Origin: Vibrio albus
GTDB taxonomy: Bacteria; Pseudomonadota; Gammaproteobacteria; Enterobacterales; Vibrionaceae
Length of the DNA: 64,000 nt
Direction: 5' to 3'
Assembly: GCF_003144035.1 (NCBI RefSeq)
Contig: NZ_QFWT01000001.1
Coordinates: forward strand, 740,206-804,205
Below the pieces are notes generated by a model. It was not told the origin of the DNA and ran no database searches. It worked only from the letters and a program-made list of their open reading frames with translations. Positions 51,446 to 60,854 of this stretch are shown here, one piece after another. The translations under genes and the position numbers were made by a program. Positions within the stretch are counted from its first letter, which is position 1. The number at the start of each line of letters is the position of its first letter.

Positions 51446-51508
51446 TAAGAAAATCCTTCAAAAAGCAGAGGATACTCAATATATTCAGGAATTATCTAAC
51501 CCTATTTA

Positions 51509-52627
51509 TCAGATAGATACTACCGGGATTGGTTCCCCTTGCTGATTCTGTTTTGTACGTTTGGTGCGGTCAATCACATCACCGACCAACTGGCCACAAG
51601 CGGCGTCAATATCATCGCCACGGGTCTTACGTACGGTTACCGTCTGGTCATACTCCATCAGCGTTTTCATAAAACGATCGATACGAGAATTACTTGGCTT
51701 GTTATATGGTGAACCAGGATATGGGTTAAATGGAATTAAATTAATTTTTGCTGGTGTATCTTTGAGTAACTCTGCGAGCTGTCTTGCATGTTGCATATCA
51801 TCATTCACATGATCGAGCAAAACATACTCGATGGTGACTTTACCGCGGTTCGCATTTGAACTGGCAATGTAACGGTGAATCGATGCCAACAGTTTTTCAA
51901 TGTTCCAACGGTCATTGATCGGCATAATTTGGCGGCGTAGTTCGTCCGATGGTGCGTGCAGAGACACCGCAAGCGCAACATCAATCGTCCCGGTCATCTG
52001 ATCCAGGCCGGAAACCACACCAGAAGTCGAGACAGTAACACGACGTTTTGACAGACCGAAGCCAAGATCATCCAGCATCAGTTCCAGTGCCGGGATCAGG
52101 TTTTTCATATTCAGCAGCGGCTCCCCCATCCCCATCATGACGACATTCGTAATAGGGCGACGGCCGGTCTCTTTTTCAAGACCTATCTCCCTGGCGGCAC
52201 GCCACACCTGACCAATGATTTCTGATACTCTTAAGTTTCGGTTAAAGCCTTGCTGAGCAGTAGAGCAGAATTTACATTCCAGAGCACACCCTACCTGTGA
52301 AGACACGCATAAGGTGGCACGATCATCTTCCGGTATATAGACCGTTTCAACATCCTGATCGCCGACTCTCATTGCCCACTTGATAACACCGTCAGAAGAG
52401 TACTGCGCTTCAGACACTTCTGGCGCACGGACTTCAGCAACACGGAGCAGCTTTTCACGTAACTTTTTATTCAGGTTGGTCATCTGTTCGAAGTCATCAC
52501 AACCGAAGTGATAAATCCACTTCATCACTTGTTCGGCACGGAACGCTTTTTCACCCAACTCCTCAGTAAAAAATTTACGCAGTCCTTTCCGATCAAAATC
52601 AAGCAGATTAACTTTTTTAGTGGTCAT
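51509..52627 (-). CDS. rlmN: Dual-specificity 23S rRNA/tRNA (adenine-C2) methyltransferase RlmN
   Basis: Radical-SAM enzyme methylating C2 of A2503 in 23S rRNA and A37 in some tRNAs. The CxxxCxxC cluster motif is CALECKFC; the mechanistic Cys lies in [13 protein letters not shown] near the C-terminus and the second catalytic Cys in the cluster region. 372 residues from ATG 52627 (GGGGG upstream), eight codons inside a longer frame. Head of the rlmN-pilW-rodZ-ispG-hisS-yfgM-bamB-der series. ndk, its usual neighbour, is not adjacent. Confidence 0.96.
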   Translation of the reverse strand: MTTKKVNLLDFDRKGLRKFFTEELGEKAFRAEQVMKWIYHFGCDDFEQMTNLNKKLREKLLRVAEVRAPEVSEAQYSSDGVIKWAMRVGDQDVETVYIPEDDRATLCVSSQVGCALECKFCSTAQQGFNRNLRVSEIIGQVWRAAREIGLEKETGRRPITNVVMMGMGEPLLNMKNLIPALELMLDDLGFGLSKRRVTVSTSGVVSGLDQMTGTIDVALAVSLHAPSDELRRQIMPINDRWNIEKLLASIHRYIASSNANRGKVTIEYVLLDHVNDDMQHARQLAELLKDTPAKINLIPFNPYPGSPYNKPSNSRIDRFMKTLMEYDQTVTVRKTRGDDIDAACGQLVGDVIDRTKRTKQNQQGEPIPVVSI

Positions 52628-52696
52628 AATGCCCCCACGATGACGAAACAATAATTAAGGGCGCGAATTGTACAGCCTTTAGGCAATCTCAACAAG

Positions 52697-52731
52697 AGAA
52701 AAAGGCCTGCACTCTTTTCCCCACAAGGCCT
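52697..52731 (-). terminator. Possible terminator of the pstS-like gene
   Basis: Two AGGCCT words (52703-52708 and 52726-52731), themselves self-complementary, can pair across a 17-base loop, followed on the minus strand by T5. The stem is short. Confidence 0.45.
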
Positions 52732-52732
52732 G

Positions 52733-53686
52733 TCAGAGCGTTACTTTCTGTAGCTCTTGCTTTGCCACATCCGGTGAAATTCCGATATAGCCATCCTTTT
52801 CAACAATTTCCTGTCCCTGCTTTGAATAAATAAAGCGAATAAACTCGGCTTCAATCGGGGAAAGCAGTTTTGACGGGTGCTTATTAATGTAGATGTATAG
52901 ATAGCGAGACAATGGGTAACGGCCATCAGCAATACTTTGTTTATCCGGCCAGACATACCGGTTACCAGTCTCCGCGACAGGCACCAGCTTTACCCCGGCC
53001 ATCCGGTAACCAATTCCGGAATACCCGATGGTATTGATCGATGACGCCACTGACTGGACAACCGATGCTGACCCCGGTTGTTCATTGACGTATTTCTGAA
53101 AATCACCACCACATAGCGCCGTCTGCTTAAAATAACCATAAGTACCTGAGACGGAATTACGCCCAAACAACTGAATACGTCGCTTCGCCCACTTATGCCG
53201 GACGCCAAGTTCAGCCCAGGTTTGAATCGGTTTATCCCCTCCACAACGCATAGTGGCAGAAAATATACTGTCTATCTGCGTGAAGTTAAGCCCCTTAACC
53301 GGATTATCTTCGTGCACAAAAATGCCAATAGCATCAACCGCCACTTTCAGAGCCGTCGGCTGGTATCCGTGTTCCCGCTCAAAAGCTTCCACTTCTTTCA
53401 ACCGCATTTCACGGCTCATAGGGCCGAATTGTGCCGTCCCTTCAATAAGAGCGGGGGCTGCCGTTGATGATCCGGAAGCATGAACCTGAACATTGACATT
53501 AGGGTAGTAGGTCTTAAACGCCTCCCCCCATAGAGAAACTAAGCTGGCAAACGTATCAGAGCCGACCGATGTCAGGTTACCGGACAGTCCGGGAATTTTA
53601 TGATAGTCAGGCAGCACCTGCCCAATCGAATGGGGGCTGAACAAAAAGATAACGGAAAGAAAAAGCGCTCTGCTGAAAGAAAACAA
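52733..53686 (-). CDS. PstS-family phosphate-binding protein
   Basis: Periplasmic substrate-binding protein (317 residues) with a signal peptide MFSFSRALFLSVIFLFSPHSIG. The phosphate-binding fold is shown by LTSVGSDTFASLVSLW, VHASGSSTAAPALIEGTAQFGPMSR, IGIFVHEDNPVKGL, GRNSVSGTYGYFKQTAL and INTIGYSGIGY. The best start is TTG with AAAGG upstream, 28 bp after phoR, so it belongs to a phoB-phoR-pstS-like operon under the Pho box. No pstCAB genes are adjacent. Confidence 0.88.
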   Translation of the reverse strand: MFSFSRALFLSVIFLFSPHSIGQVLPDYHKIPGLSGNLTSVGSDTFASLVSLWGEAFKTYYPNVNVQVHASGSSTAAPALIEGTAQFGPMSREMRLKEVEAFEREHGYQPTALKVAVDAIGIFVHEDNPVKGLNFTQIDSIFSATMRCGGDKPIQTWAELGVRHKWAKRRIQLFGRNSVSGTYGYFKQTALCGGDFQKYVNEQPGSASVVQSVASSINTIGYSGIGYRMAGVKLVPVAETGNRYVWPDKQSIADGRYPLSRYLYIYINKHPSKLLSPIEAEFIRFIYSKQGQEIVEKDGYIGISPDVAKQELQKVTL

Positions 53687-53714
53687 ATAAAGACCTTTAT
53701 GTTATAAATTACCG

Positions 53715-55013
53715 CTATTTTACGACTAACCGTTTAGGCAATACAAAAGAGAACTGACTTCCGACGCCTACTTCACTGCTGATCTCCAGCATCGAGTCAT
53801 GGTGCGTGAGGGCATGCTTCACGATCGCCAGCCCAAGTCCGCTTCCCCCTGTTTCTCTTGAACGAGCTTTATCCACCCGGTAGAAACGCTCGGTCAACCT
53901 ATGTATGTGCTGCGGTTCAATCCCCTCGCCACTGTCTTCAACGTCGAGATGTGCTCCTTTCTTCGTTTCATACCACCGAACATGAACTTCCGCACCAGCA
54001 GGCGTATATTTAACGGCATTATAAACGAGATTAGAAATCGCACTCCTTAGCTGATCTTCATCCCCCAGAACCCTCAGTTTTGGATCGACATCGAAATAAA
54101 GCTGATGGTTTTTATCCCCGCTCAAGGTCGCGGCCTCTTTCTCCAGCACCTCCAGCATCGCTGGTACATTCACAATCTCATGCGGATCTTCCATCGGGGC
54201 GGCTTCAATTTTTGAGAGCGTCAGTAGCTGGTTCACCAGGCTATTCATTCGATTAAGCTGCTCGGTCATCACGCCATGCGCTTTCGTCCACATCGGCCCG
54301 ATAACCATATCCGGATCTTCTGTCATTTCCAGATAGCCCTGCAGCACCGTCATTGGAGTACGCAACTCATGAGAAACATTGGCAAAAAAGTTACGCCTCA
54401 TACCTTCCAGTTGCTTCACCTGGCTGACATCCCGTACCACCATCAGGTGTTCACCTTCGGTATAAGGCACAATACGCAGTTCCAGTGTACGCTCTACATT
54501 CAGGGGCGAACGCATTTCCAAAGGCTCTGAGAAATCATTTTTGGTCAGATACTTAATAAAGTCAGGCGTACGTATAAGGTTGGTAATAGGCTGTCCGGAA
54601 TCATCCGGCCAGCGAAAGCCGAGGAGATACTGAGCCAGTTTGTTGCACCAGACAATATTGCCTTCTCCGCGAAATACGACGACGGCGTCCGGCAGCGATT
54701 CCGCACCATTACGGAAACGGCGAATAAGATTGGTCAGCTCTTTGCGGCGTTTTCTCTGCCGCTGTTGAAGACGGTAAATACCATTGAACAGACCTTCCCA
54801 GTTTCCGGTCCCGGTAGGTGGTGTCAGTCGCTTTTCATCCCACAGCCAGGCAGATAAACGCATCTGATTATGCAAATGCCATCCTAACTGCAATAAGGTA
54901 GCGACCAGTAGCAGCCATGGCATATAACCAAATAACCAGCCGATGATAATCCAGGGGGTATAAAAAAAAGCCAGCGACCAGGCCAGCTTTTTCCAGGTCA
55001 GTCTTTCAATCAT
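53715..55013 (-). CDS. phoR: Phosphate regulon sensor kinase PhoR
   Basis: 432 residues. Two close N-terminal membrane helices ([20 protein letters not shown] and [14 protein letters not shown]) without a sizeable periplasmic domain, a PAS-type region ([20 protein letters not shown]), HisKA with the phospho-His in [17 protein letters not shown], and HATPase_c ([38 protein letters not shown]). This is the PhoR layout. GGAGAG precedes the ATG. Gap to phoB 23 bp. Confidence 0.96.
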   Translation of the reverse strand: MIERLTWKKLAWSLAFFYTPWIIIGWLFGYMPWLLLVATLLQLGWHLHNQMRLSAWLWDEKRLTPPTGTGNWEGLFNGIYRLQQRQRKRRKELTNLIRRFRNGAESLPDAVVVFRGEGNIVWCNKLAQYLLGFRWPDDSGQPITNLIRTPDFIKYLTKNDFSEPLEMRSPLNVERTLELRIVPYTEGEHLMVVRDVSQVKQLEGMRRNFFANVSHELRTPMTVLQGYLEMTEDPDMVIGPMWTKAHGVMTEQLNRMNSLVNQLLTLSKIEAAPMEDPHEIVNVPAMLEVLEKEAATLSGDKNHQLYFDVDPKLRVLGDEDQLRSAISNLVYNAVKYTPAGAEVHVRWYETKKGAHLDVEDSGEGIEPQHIHRLTERFYRVDKARSRETGGSGLGLAIVKHALTHHDSMLEISSEVGVGSQFSFVLPKRLVVK

Positions 55014-55036
55014 GAAACTCTCCGCAAGGCTGACCG

Positions 55037-55726
55037 CTAAGAACGGGTAGAAAAGCGGTAGCCGGCACCACGGACGGTCTGAATAAGCTTATTATGCCCT
55101 GCATTCTCCAACGCTTTACGCAAACGGCGGATATGCACGTCAACAGTCCTGTCCTCTACATACACGTTCGTTCCCCAAACATTATTTAACAGCTGTTCGC
55201 GGCTATAAACCCGTTCCTGATGAGTCATAAAAAAGTGCAGCATTTTGAACTCGGTTGGTCCCATATCCAATGGCTCATCATTCGCCGTCACTCGATGAGA
55301 TACCGGATCCAGCTTCAGCCCCTGCACATCAATCACATCTTCCAGAGCGGTTGGTGTCACACGACGAATCACGGCTTTAAGGCGAGCAACCAGTTCTTTG
55401 GGAGAAAATGGCTTAGTAATGTAGTCGTCAGCCCCGACCTCCAGACCACGAACTTTGTCTTCTTCTTCGCCACGAGCAGTCAACATCACTACCGGAATAT
55501 TACGGGTTAACTCTTCACGCTTCAGGTGTTTAATCAGGTTGATACCTGACCCACCTGGCAACATCCAATCCAACAGAATCAGATCCGGGTACGGTTCGCA
55601 CAGTTTATTCAAAGCAGCATCATAATCTTCTGCTTCTACTGCCTGATAACCTTTCTGTTCAAGGACAAAGCATAACATTTCGCGGATCGGCGCTTCATCT
55701 TCAACAACCAGAATCCTTCTAGACAT
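55037..55726 (-). CDS. phoB: Phosphate regulon response regulator PhoB
   Basis: OmpR-type activator of phosphate-starvation genes. Receiver Asp53 in [13 protein letters not shown], Lys in [13 protein letters not shown], and winged-helix DNA-binding domain with [26 protein letters not shown] and [16 protein letters not shown]. 229 residues, first gene of the operon, with its own Pho box upstream. Confidence 0.97.
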   Translation of the reverse strand: MSRRILVVEDEAPIREMLCFVLEQKGYQAVEAEDYDAALNKLCEPYPDLILLDWMLPGGSGINLIKHLKREELTRNIPVVMLTARGEEEDKVRGLEVGADDYITKPFSPKELVARLKAVIRRVTPTALEDVIDVQGLKLDPVSHRVTANDEPLDMGPTEFKMLHFFMTHQERVYSREQLLNNVWGTNVYVEDRTVDVHIRRLRKALENAGHNKLIQTVRGAGYRFSTRS

Positions 55727-55778
55727 AAATAAGCAACCTTCGTTTGTTTATCAACACCCTGCATTATCTTCACTAAGT

Positions 55779-55796
55779 ATGACACTTTTGTGACCT
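55779..55796 (-). promoter_or_regulatory. Pho box upstream of phoB
   Basis: Minus-strand AGGTCACAAAAGTGTCAT is a 7-4-7 direct repeat close to CTGTCAT-N4-CTGTCAT. It ends 53 bp before the phoB ATG, consistent with PhoB autoregulation of phoB-phoR-pstS-like. Confidence 0.75.
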
Positions 55797-55964
55797 TTGC
55801 AAACAATTTTTCATATAACTTTCTTAACAAATTCATTGCTCTTTTTCCCGCATGGTGTATTGGTGAAGTGTTATCTACTTCCGGGAAACCGACAAAGGAC
55901 TCTACAAATCCCCTGCAATCCCCTATCATTACCGCTTCCCATTTGAAGATACGAAGAGATGACT

Positions 55965-56873
55965 ATGTGGTTTAAAAACTGTCTGGCTTATCGCTTTAAC
56001 CGTGATATTGAATTCAATGCAGATAAGCTGGAAAAGCAGTTAGATGATTTCCGCTTCACCCCATGCGGGAGTCAGGATAAAAGTAAGTTTGGCTGGTGTA
56101 ATGTGATGGGTAAATTCGGCGATATGCTGACTCACGTCTCGGAGAACCGCATTCTCATTTGTGCCAAAAAAGAAGAAAAAATTCTGCCTGCAACAGTAAT
56201 CAAAGACTCGCTGAATGAAAAGGTTGAGGCAATGGAAGCAGAGGAAGGACGTCCTCTGAAAAAAACGGAAAAAGACACTCTGAAAGACGACATTATTGTT
56301 GATCTGCTTCCACGTGCATTTAGCCGTAGTCAGAACACCTATGTGCTTATTTTGCCTGACTCTGGCCTGATCCTGGTTGATGCCAGCAGCTATACAAAAG
56401 CAGAAGACGTATTGGCTCTACTGCGTAAAAGCATCGGCAGTTTACCGGTCGTACCTGCAATCCCGGAGAAAGCCGTTGAAGCCACTCTGACTGAGTGGGT
56501 AAAAACAGGTGAAGCCCCACACGGGTTTACCTTACTGGATGAAGCTGAGCTTCAGTCTTTACAGGAAGACGGCGGCATTATTCGCTGTAAGAAGCAAGAA
56601 CTGGGTGCCGAAGAGATCCTGAATCATATTGCAGCAGACAAGGTCGTTACGAAATTAATGCTTAACTGGCAAGGCCGGATGGATTTTATGCTGGGTGAAG
56701 ACGGCAGTATTAAGCGTTTAAAATTCAGTGACGATATAAAAGATCAGAACGAAGATATCCCGCGAGAAGATCAGGCGGCACGCTTTGATGCGGATTTTTC
56801 ACTTATGTCTTCTGAACTGAACGCCTTACTACCTGACTTATATACGGCACTCGGCGGACTGCCAAAGAGTTAA
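55965..56873 (+). CDS. rdgC: Recombination-associated protein RdgC
   Basis: Ring-shaped DNA-binding dimer that limits RecA function in recombination. 302 residues from ATG 55965. Family marks: [58 protein letters not shown] and [16 protein letters not shown]. An ATG two codons earlier abuts the AGAG ribosome binding site and is less likely. Divergent from phoB. Confidence 0.96.
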   Translation: MWFKNCLAYRFNRDIEFNADKLEKQLDDFRFTPCGSQDKSKFGWCNVMGKFGDMLTHVSENRILICAKKEEKILPATVIKDSLNEKVEAMEAEEGRPLKKTEKDTLKDDIIVDLLPRAFSRSQNTYVLILPDSGLILVDASSYTKAEDVLALLRKSIGSLPVVPAIPEKAVEATLTEWVKTGEAPHGFTLLDEAELQSLQEDGGIIRCKKQELGAEEILNHIAADKVVTKLMLNWQGRMDFMLGEDGSIKRLKFSDDIKDQNEDIPREDQAARFDADFSLMSSELNALLPDLYTALGGLPKS

Positions 56874-56891
56874 GAATCAAGGTACAGGTAA

Positions 56892-56916
56892 CAAAAAGCG
56901 GAGCCTGAGGCTCCGC
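56892..56916. terminator. Terminator between rdgC and yfhL
   Basis: Stem GCGGAGCC / GGCTCCGC with loop TGA. The minus-strand side has T5, so it chiefly serves yfhL; the plus side has only GTTTC for rdgC. Confidence 0.82.
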
Positions 56917-56935
56917 GTTTCAGTAACAGTCACAC

Positions 56936-57190
56936 TTATGCCAGCCCCTGGATAATAACAAACTTTTCCAGCAACTCTTCTTCTGTCTCAATACGCTGCG
57001 GATCAGTAATCACGCAGTTGGTGATCGGACAGACAGACTGACAGGTAGGGACATCATAGTGCCCCTTACACTCAGTACAGAGATCCGGATCGATTTCATA
57101 GATTTTCTCACCCATAGAAATCGCGCCATTAGGACATTCCGGCTCACACATGTCACAGTTAATACATTTCTGTGTAATTAGCAACGCCAT
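56936..57190 (-). CDS. yfhL: YfhL-type 2[4Fe-4S] ferredoxin
   Basis: 84 residues. Two clusters: CINCDMCEPECPNGA and CTECKGHYDVPTCQSVCPITNC, with the loop insertion of the YfhL/Alvin type. It begins 2 bp after trhP and has no clear ribosome binding site, so it is coupled to it. The pairing with TrhP suggests it supplies the enzyme with electrons or helps its cluster. Confidence 0.94.
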   Translation of the reverse strand: MALLITQKCINCDMCEPECPNGAISMGEKIYEIDPDLCTECKGHYDVPTCQSVCPITNCVITDPQRIETEEELLEKFVIIQGLA

Positions 57191-57192
57191 AA

Positions 57193-58575
57193 TCAGACAT
57201 TACCCTGAGCTTCAGCCTTTGTTCCCTGAGGGTTACGGGTATTCTGTCCGCTTTGCAAATTACGCATCAGCAGCGCATATTCCAGATCCAGCTCTTCCGG
57301 CACAGGAATAAAGACAAAATGACCATTACCCTTGGCATCGTCCACCGATTCTGATTTGCGGTTTTCCATCGCTTCAAGCGTAAAGACAATATTACCCTGA
57401 GGGGTCATTAGTTCCAGACTATCGCCAACCACAAACTTATTCTTCACTTCAACTTCCGCCAGCTCACCACGACGTTTACCGGTAAACTCACCAACAAACT
57501 GCTGAGTATCGGAAATTGAGTAGCCGTAATCATAGTTCTGATACGCATCATGAGTATGACGACGCAGGAACCCTTCCGTATAACCACGGTGCGCTAAGCT
57601 CTCCAGCGTATTCATCAGACTCGGATCAAAGGGCTTACCGGCAACAGCATCGTCAATCGCCTTACGGTATACCTGGGCTGTGCGCGCACAGTAATAAAAA
57701 GACTTAGTCCGGCCTTCAATTTTCAACGAATGTACGCCCATTTTCGTCAGACGTTCAACATGCTGTACCGCTCGCAGATCTTTAGAGTTCATGATGTAAG
57801 TGCCATGCTCATCTTCGAAAGCCGCCATTTTATCTTCAGGACGATGTCCTTCAGAAAGCAGTACCACTTCATCGGTTGGTTTACCCAGCCCAATGGTATT
57901 CTCCGGGCGTTCTACCGATTCCTGAATTTCCACTACCTGGCCCGCATCGTCTTCCGTGGCTTTTTCCACTTTATATTCCCAGCGACAAGCATTGGTACAG
58001 GTCCCCTGATTCGGGTCGCGCTTGTTGATATATCCGGAAAGCAGGCAGCGGCCAGAATATGCCATGCACAACGCACCGTGGACGAAAATTTCCAGCTCGG
58101 TATCCGGACACTTTTCTCTGATTTCTTCGATCTCTTCCAGAGACAGCTCACGGGAAAGGATTACCCGTTCAACGCCCTGAGACTCCCAGAATTTTACCGT
58201 TGCCCAGTTCACCGCATTCGCCTGTACAGACAGGTGAATAGGCATATCCGGAAAACTTTCCCGCACCATCATGATCAGACCGGGATCAGACATAATCAAA
58301 GCGTCAGGTCCCATATCAACAACAGGTTTTAAATCGCGGATAAAGGTTTTCAGCTTAGAGTTATGCGGCTGGATATTACATACCACATACAGTTTCTTGC
58401 CCTGAGCATGTGCTTCATCAATACCTATTTTCAGGTTTTCATGATTGAATTCATTGTTACGCACACGAAGGCTATAACGAGGCTGACCGGCATACACAGC
58501 ATCTGCACCATAGGCAAAAGCATACCGCATATTCTTAAGGCTGCCGGCTGGGGACAGTAATTCGGGTTTAAACAT
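57193..58575 (-). CDS. trhP: tRNA 5-hydroxyuridine synthesis protein TrhP (U32 family, YegQ)
   Basis: 460 residues. Hydroxylates U34 of tRNAs in the mo5U/cmo5U branch using prephenate. U32 signatures are ELLSPAGSLKNMRYAFAYGADAVYAG, HLSVQANAVNWATVKFW, RVILSRELSLEEI and IFVHGALCMAYSGRCLLSGY. Four cysteines of the cluster domain are in the GALCMAYSGRC, CTNAC region. The gene is 2 bp ahead of yfhL. Upstream is a palindromic region. Confidence 0.94.
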   Translation of the reverse strand: MFKPELLSPAGSLKNMRYAFAYGADAVYAGQPRYSLRVRNNEFNHENLKIGIDEAHAQGKKLYVVCNIQPHNSKLKTFIRDLKPVVDMGPDALIMSDPGLIMMVRESFPDMPIHLSVQANAVNWATVKFWESQGVERVILSRELSLEEIEEIREKCPDTELEIFVHGALCMAYSGRCLLSGYINKRDPNQGTCTNACRWEYKVEKATEDDAGQVVEIQESVERPENTIGLGKPTDEVVLLSEGHRPEDKMAAFEDEHGTYIMNSKDLRAVQHVERLTKMGVHSLKIEGRTKSFYYCARTAQVYRKAIDDAVAGKPFDPSLMNTLESLAHRGYTEGFLRRHTHDAYQNYDYGYSISDTQQFVGEFTGKRRGELAEVEVKNKFVVGDSLELMTPQGNIVFTLEAMENRKSESVDDAKGNGHFVFIPVPEELDLEYALLMRNLQSGQNTRNPQGTKAEAQGNV

Positions 58576-58893
58576 GGTTTATATCTCTGTAGTTCTGATT
58601 TCAAGTCAGGTCGATACCACCTGGTGGTATCGAAGGGGCGGGAATTTTACGTCAAATAGCGGATAGTGTACAGACTATAGGCGATCAGTTTCTCTTTACT
58701 ATAAGAATCACCCTGTACAAAGAATAACCAATATCACAGATTTAAGTGAAAACTTCAATTTGAAACCGGTTTCCGTGGTACGGTATATGCAGAAAATCAT
58801 TTAAGTGATATATTTGTCGATAAATCGGCAAGCTCACCCCAATTAAATCCTGTTCCGGGGAATCGTATAAAATGAGTTGCTAGTGAGTATATT
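58576..58893. other. Intergenic region with two palindromes upstream of trhP and the small gene
   Basis: 318 bases with no gene. A 21-base perfect inverted repeat (58612-58632, arms CGATACCACC and GGTGGTATCG, centre T) lies close to the trhP start. GAAACCGGTTTC (58762-58773) is a perfect 12-bp palindrome resembling LacI-family operators with a CCGG centre, about 120 bp before the 77-codon gene at 58894. Confidence 0.5.
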
Positions 58894-59127
58894 ATGAGCA
58901 ATATCTACAAAATTGAAACTTTCTGCGAGTCTCATGTAACTCGCATAGCAGACAGTATTAACAAATCCGGCGGTAACTGCATCATCCGTGGTTGGGCTGT
59001 GCTTACCGATCATGTATTCAATGCACAAGAAGCTAAGACGCTCTTTCCTATGGTATCCCGGACCACCGATGATCTGACAGAAGACGATATATACGTGTGG
59101 ATGAAATCTGCCAGAGCGGCAGCTTAA
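58894..59127 (+). CDS. Small hypothetical protein (77 aa)
   Basis: Not recognised. MSNIYKIETFCESHVTRIADSINKSGGNCIIRGWAVLTDHVFNAQEAKTLFP suggests an alpha/beta globular domain with no signal peptide or membrane helix. ATG 58894 has a weak GTGAG upstream. It stands alone between trhP and the antiporter gene, with a possible LacI-type operator ahead and a 12-bp imperfect hairpin after it (59169-59209). A minus-strand frame over the same bases has poorer composition. Expression is likely but unproven. Confidence 0.55.
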   Translation: MSNIYKIETFCESHVTRIADSINKSGGNCIIRGWAVLTDHVFNAQEAKTLFPMVSRTTDDLTEDDIYVWMKSARAAA

Positions 59128-59358
59128 GGCCATTACTCTGCCCATCAGCAATACCCCCTCATTCCATCAGCTTCTTCCTTTATCATCAATCGTATTGAAG
59201 GAAGAGGCTGTTATAGACCCGCGAGGTTAGGCCCACCTGCCTATCAGCACTACTTACTTACATCTCAATAGCTCAAGAAACAAGATGAAAATGATTGCGA
59301 TTTAATCAGGATACACTGACAATAAACTATCACATTTTATTACAATCTAATAAACTTT
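59128..59358. other. Intergenic region before the antiporter gene
   Basis: An imperfect stem pairs AGCTTCTTCCTT (59169-59180) with AAGGAAGAGGCT (59198-59209) across a 17-base loop, without a good T run. It may end the small gene's transcript. The antiporter promoter must be downstream; the last 20 bases are AT-rich with no good ribosome binding site. Confidence 0.4.
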
Positions 59359-60687
59359 ATGTCAGTCTACTATACCCTTTGCTTCCTATCTGCAGCCGCA
59401 ATGATGATTGCATTCGTCAATCATAAAATTGGCAAAATGCAAACCACCATCGCCATTACCGCCGGTTCAATGGTGTTATCACTACTCATCCTTATTGCCG
59501 GTCATAACGACTGGTTTCAGCTCACTGAGATCGCGACTAAAACAGTTGCATCAATTAACTTTGAAGATTTTCTGCTCAAAGGCATCTTAGGCTTCCTACT
59601 CTTCGCCGGAGGGTTGGGAATAAAGCTTCCGCATATGAGAGATCAAAAGTGGGAGATTACTGTGCTGGCTCTAGGGGCAACACTCTTTTCTACCTTTTTT
59701 ATCGGTATCGGGCTATACGCCATTACTTTGTTATTAGGCATTAACTTTTCGTTTATATACTGCTTACTCTTCGGTTCTCTTATTTCACCAACCGACCCAA
59801 TAGCGGTACTTGCTATAGTGAAAAAGCTCAACGCCCCCAGACGTATATCTACTCAGATAGAAGGAGAGTCGCTGTTTAATGATGGCTTTGGTCTGGTTAT
59901 TTTTGTAACTCTATTTACGATAGCTTTCGGGACAGAGGCCCCAACTGTCAGCAGTGTCACTATGCTGTTCATTCATGAGGCTATCGGTGGGATCATCTAT
60001 GGGCTAGCTCTGGGGTTGCTGTTCCACTACCTGATAAGTGCAACAAATGACCACTCAATGGAACTCCTACTTACAATAGGTGTTCCTACTGCGGGTTACG
60101 TATTTGCAGAAGTTATACATGTATCAGGACCACTGGCAATGGTGGTATCAGGAATCATGATCGGAAACTGGACTCGATTTGTCGGCTTTTCAAAAGAAAG
60201 TCAGGATCACCTGGATCATTTCTGGGAACTGGTTGATGAATTTTTAAATGGTGTTCTGTTCCTGCTGATTGGTATGTCTATGCTGTTGTTTGAGTTCCAC
60301 TCAGAAGACTGGATCATGATGGCGATAGCTACCCCACTGGTCCTGGCCAGTCGATATTTCAGTGTATTATTGGCCTATGCCGGATTCAGACGCTACCGGA
60401 AATATAATCCATGGTCAGTAAGAATTCTGACCTGGGGAGGGTTGAGGGGAGGCCTTGCACTGGCAATGGCATTATCTATCCCTTCAGGTATCTTAGTGGT
60501 TCCCGACAAACTCATTGATGTAAAAGAAATCATTGTGGTTATGACCTATGCTGTTGTCGTTTTCTCTATACTTATTCAGGGCTCTACGATCACTCCGATG
60601 ATCAACAGGGCTAAACAAGCCGAAGAGAAGATGCAAGAAGCTGAAGCTGAAATAGACCAGACAGAGTCAAAACACATAGAGCAGTAA
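59359..60687 (+). CDS. CPA1-type cation:proton antiporter (NhaP-like)
   Basis: 442 residues, about eleven to thirteen membrane helices. Family motifs: GILGFLLFAGGLGIKLPHMRD, SLISPTDPIAVLAIVKKLNAP, IEGESLFNDGFGLVIFVTL (the ND pair of the ion site), and LTWGGLRGGLALAMALSIP near the C-terminus. It should exchange Na+ or K+ for protons. The tail is short and charged (KQAEEKMQEAEAEIDQTESK). ATG 59359 lacks a clear ribosome binding site but is the family N-terminus. Confidence 0.9.
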   Translation: MSVYYTLCFLSAAAMMIAFVNHKIGKMQTTIAITAGSMVLSLLILIAGHNDWFQLTEIATKTVASINFEDFLLKGILGFLLFAGGLGIKLPHMRDQKWEITVLALGATLFSTFFIGIGLYAITLLLGINFSFIYCLLFGSLISPTDPIAVLAIVKKLNAPRRISTQIEGESLFNDGFGLVIFVTLFTIAFGTEAPTVSSVTMLFIHEAIGGIIYGLALGLLFHYLISATNDHSMELLLTIGVPTAGYVFAEVIHVSGPLAMVVSGIMIGNWTRFVGFSKESQDHLDHFWELVDEFLNGVLFLLIGMSMLLFEFHSEDWIMMAIATPLVLASRYFSVLLAYAGFRRYRKYNPWSVRILTWGGLRGGLALAMALSIPSGILVVPDKLIDVKEIIVVMTYAVVVFSILIQGSTITPMINRAKQAEEKMQEAEAEIDQTESKHIEQ

Positions 60688-60713
60688 CCCACCTCAAACT
60701 CATAAAGTCACTT

Positions 60714-60739
60714 AAAGCCCCGACAGTCTGGGCTTTTTT
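60714..60739 (+). terminator. Terminator of the antiporter gene
   Basis: Stem AAAGCCC / GGGCTTT with a 9-base loop and a T run. Confidence 0.8.
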
Positions 60740-60854
60740 ACATCTGTATTTTGGTAATTCTAATTTGTCGCACTTTATACTGTGATAAAATTAAAGCTGC
60801 AGTATGTTTATCACTGCAGCTTTAATTCGAGTGCTAATGTCTATTAAATGGGCG

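Noticed and set aside
57730..58332. 200-codon frame antisense to trhP
   Set aside because: Long only because of trhP codon bias; no recognisable domain.
58843..59151. 102-codon minus frame over the small gene at 58894
   Set aside because: Composition and start are poorer than the plus-strand frame it covers.
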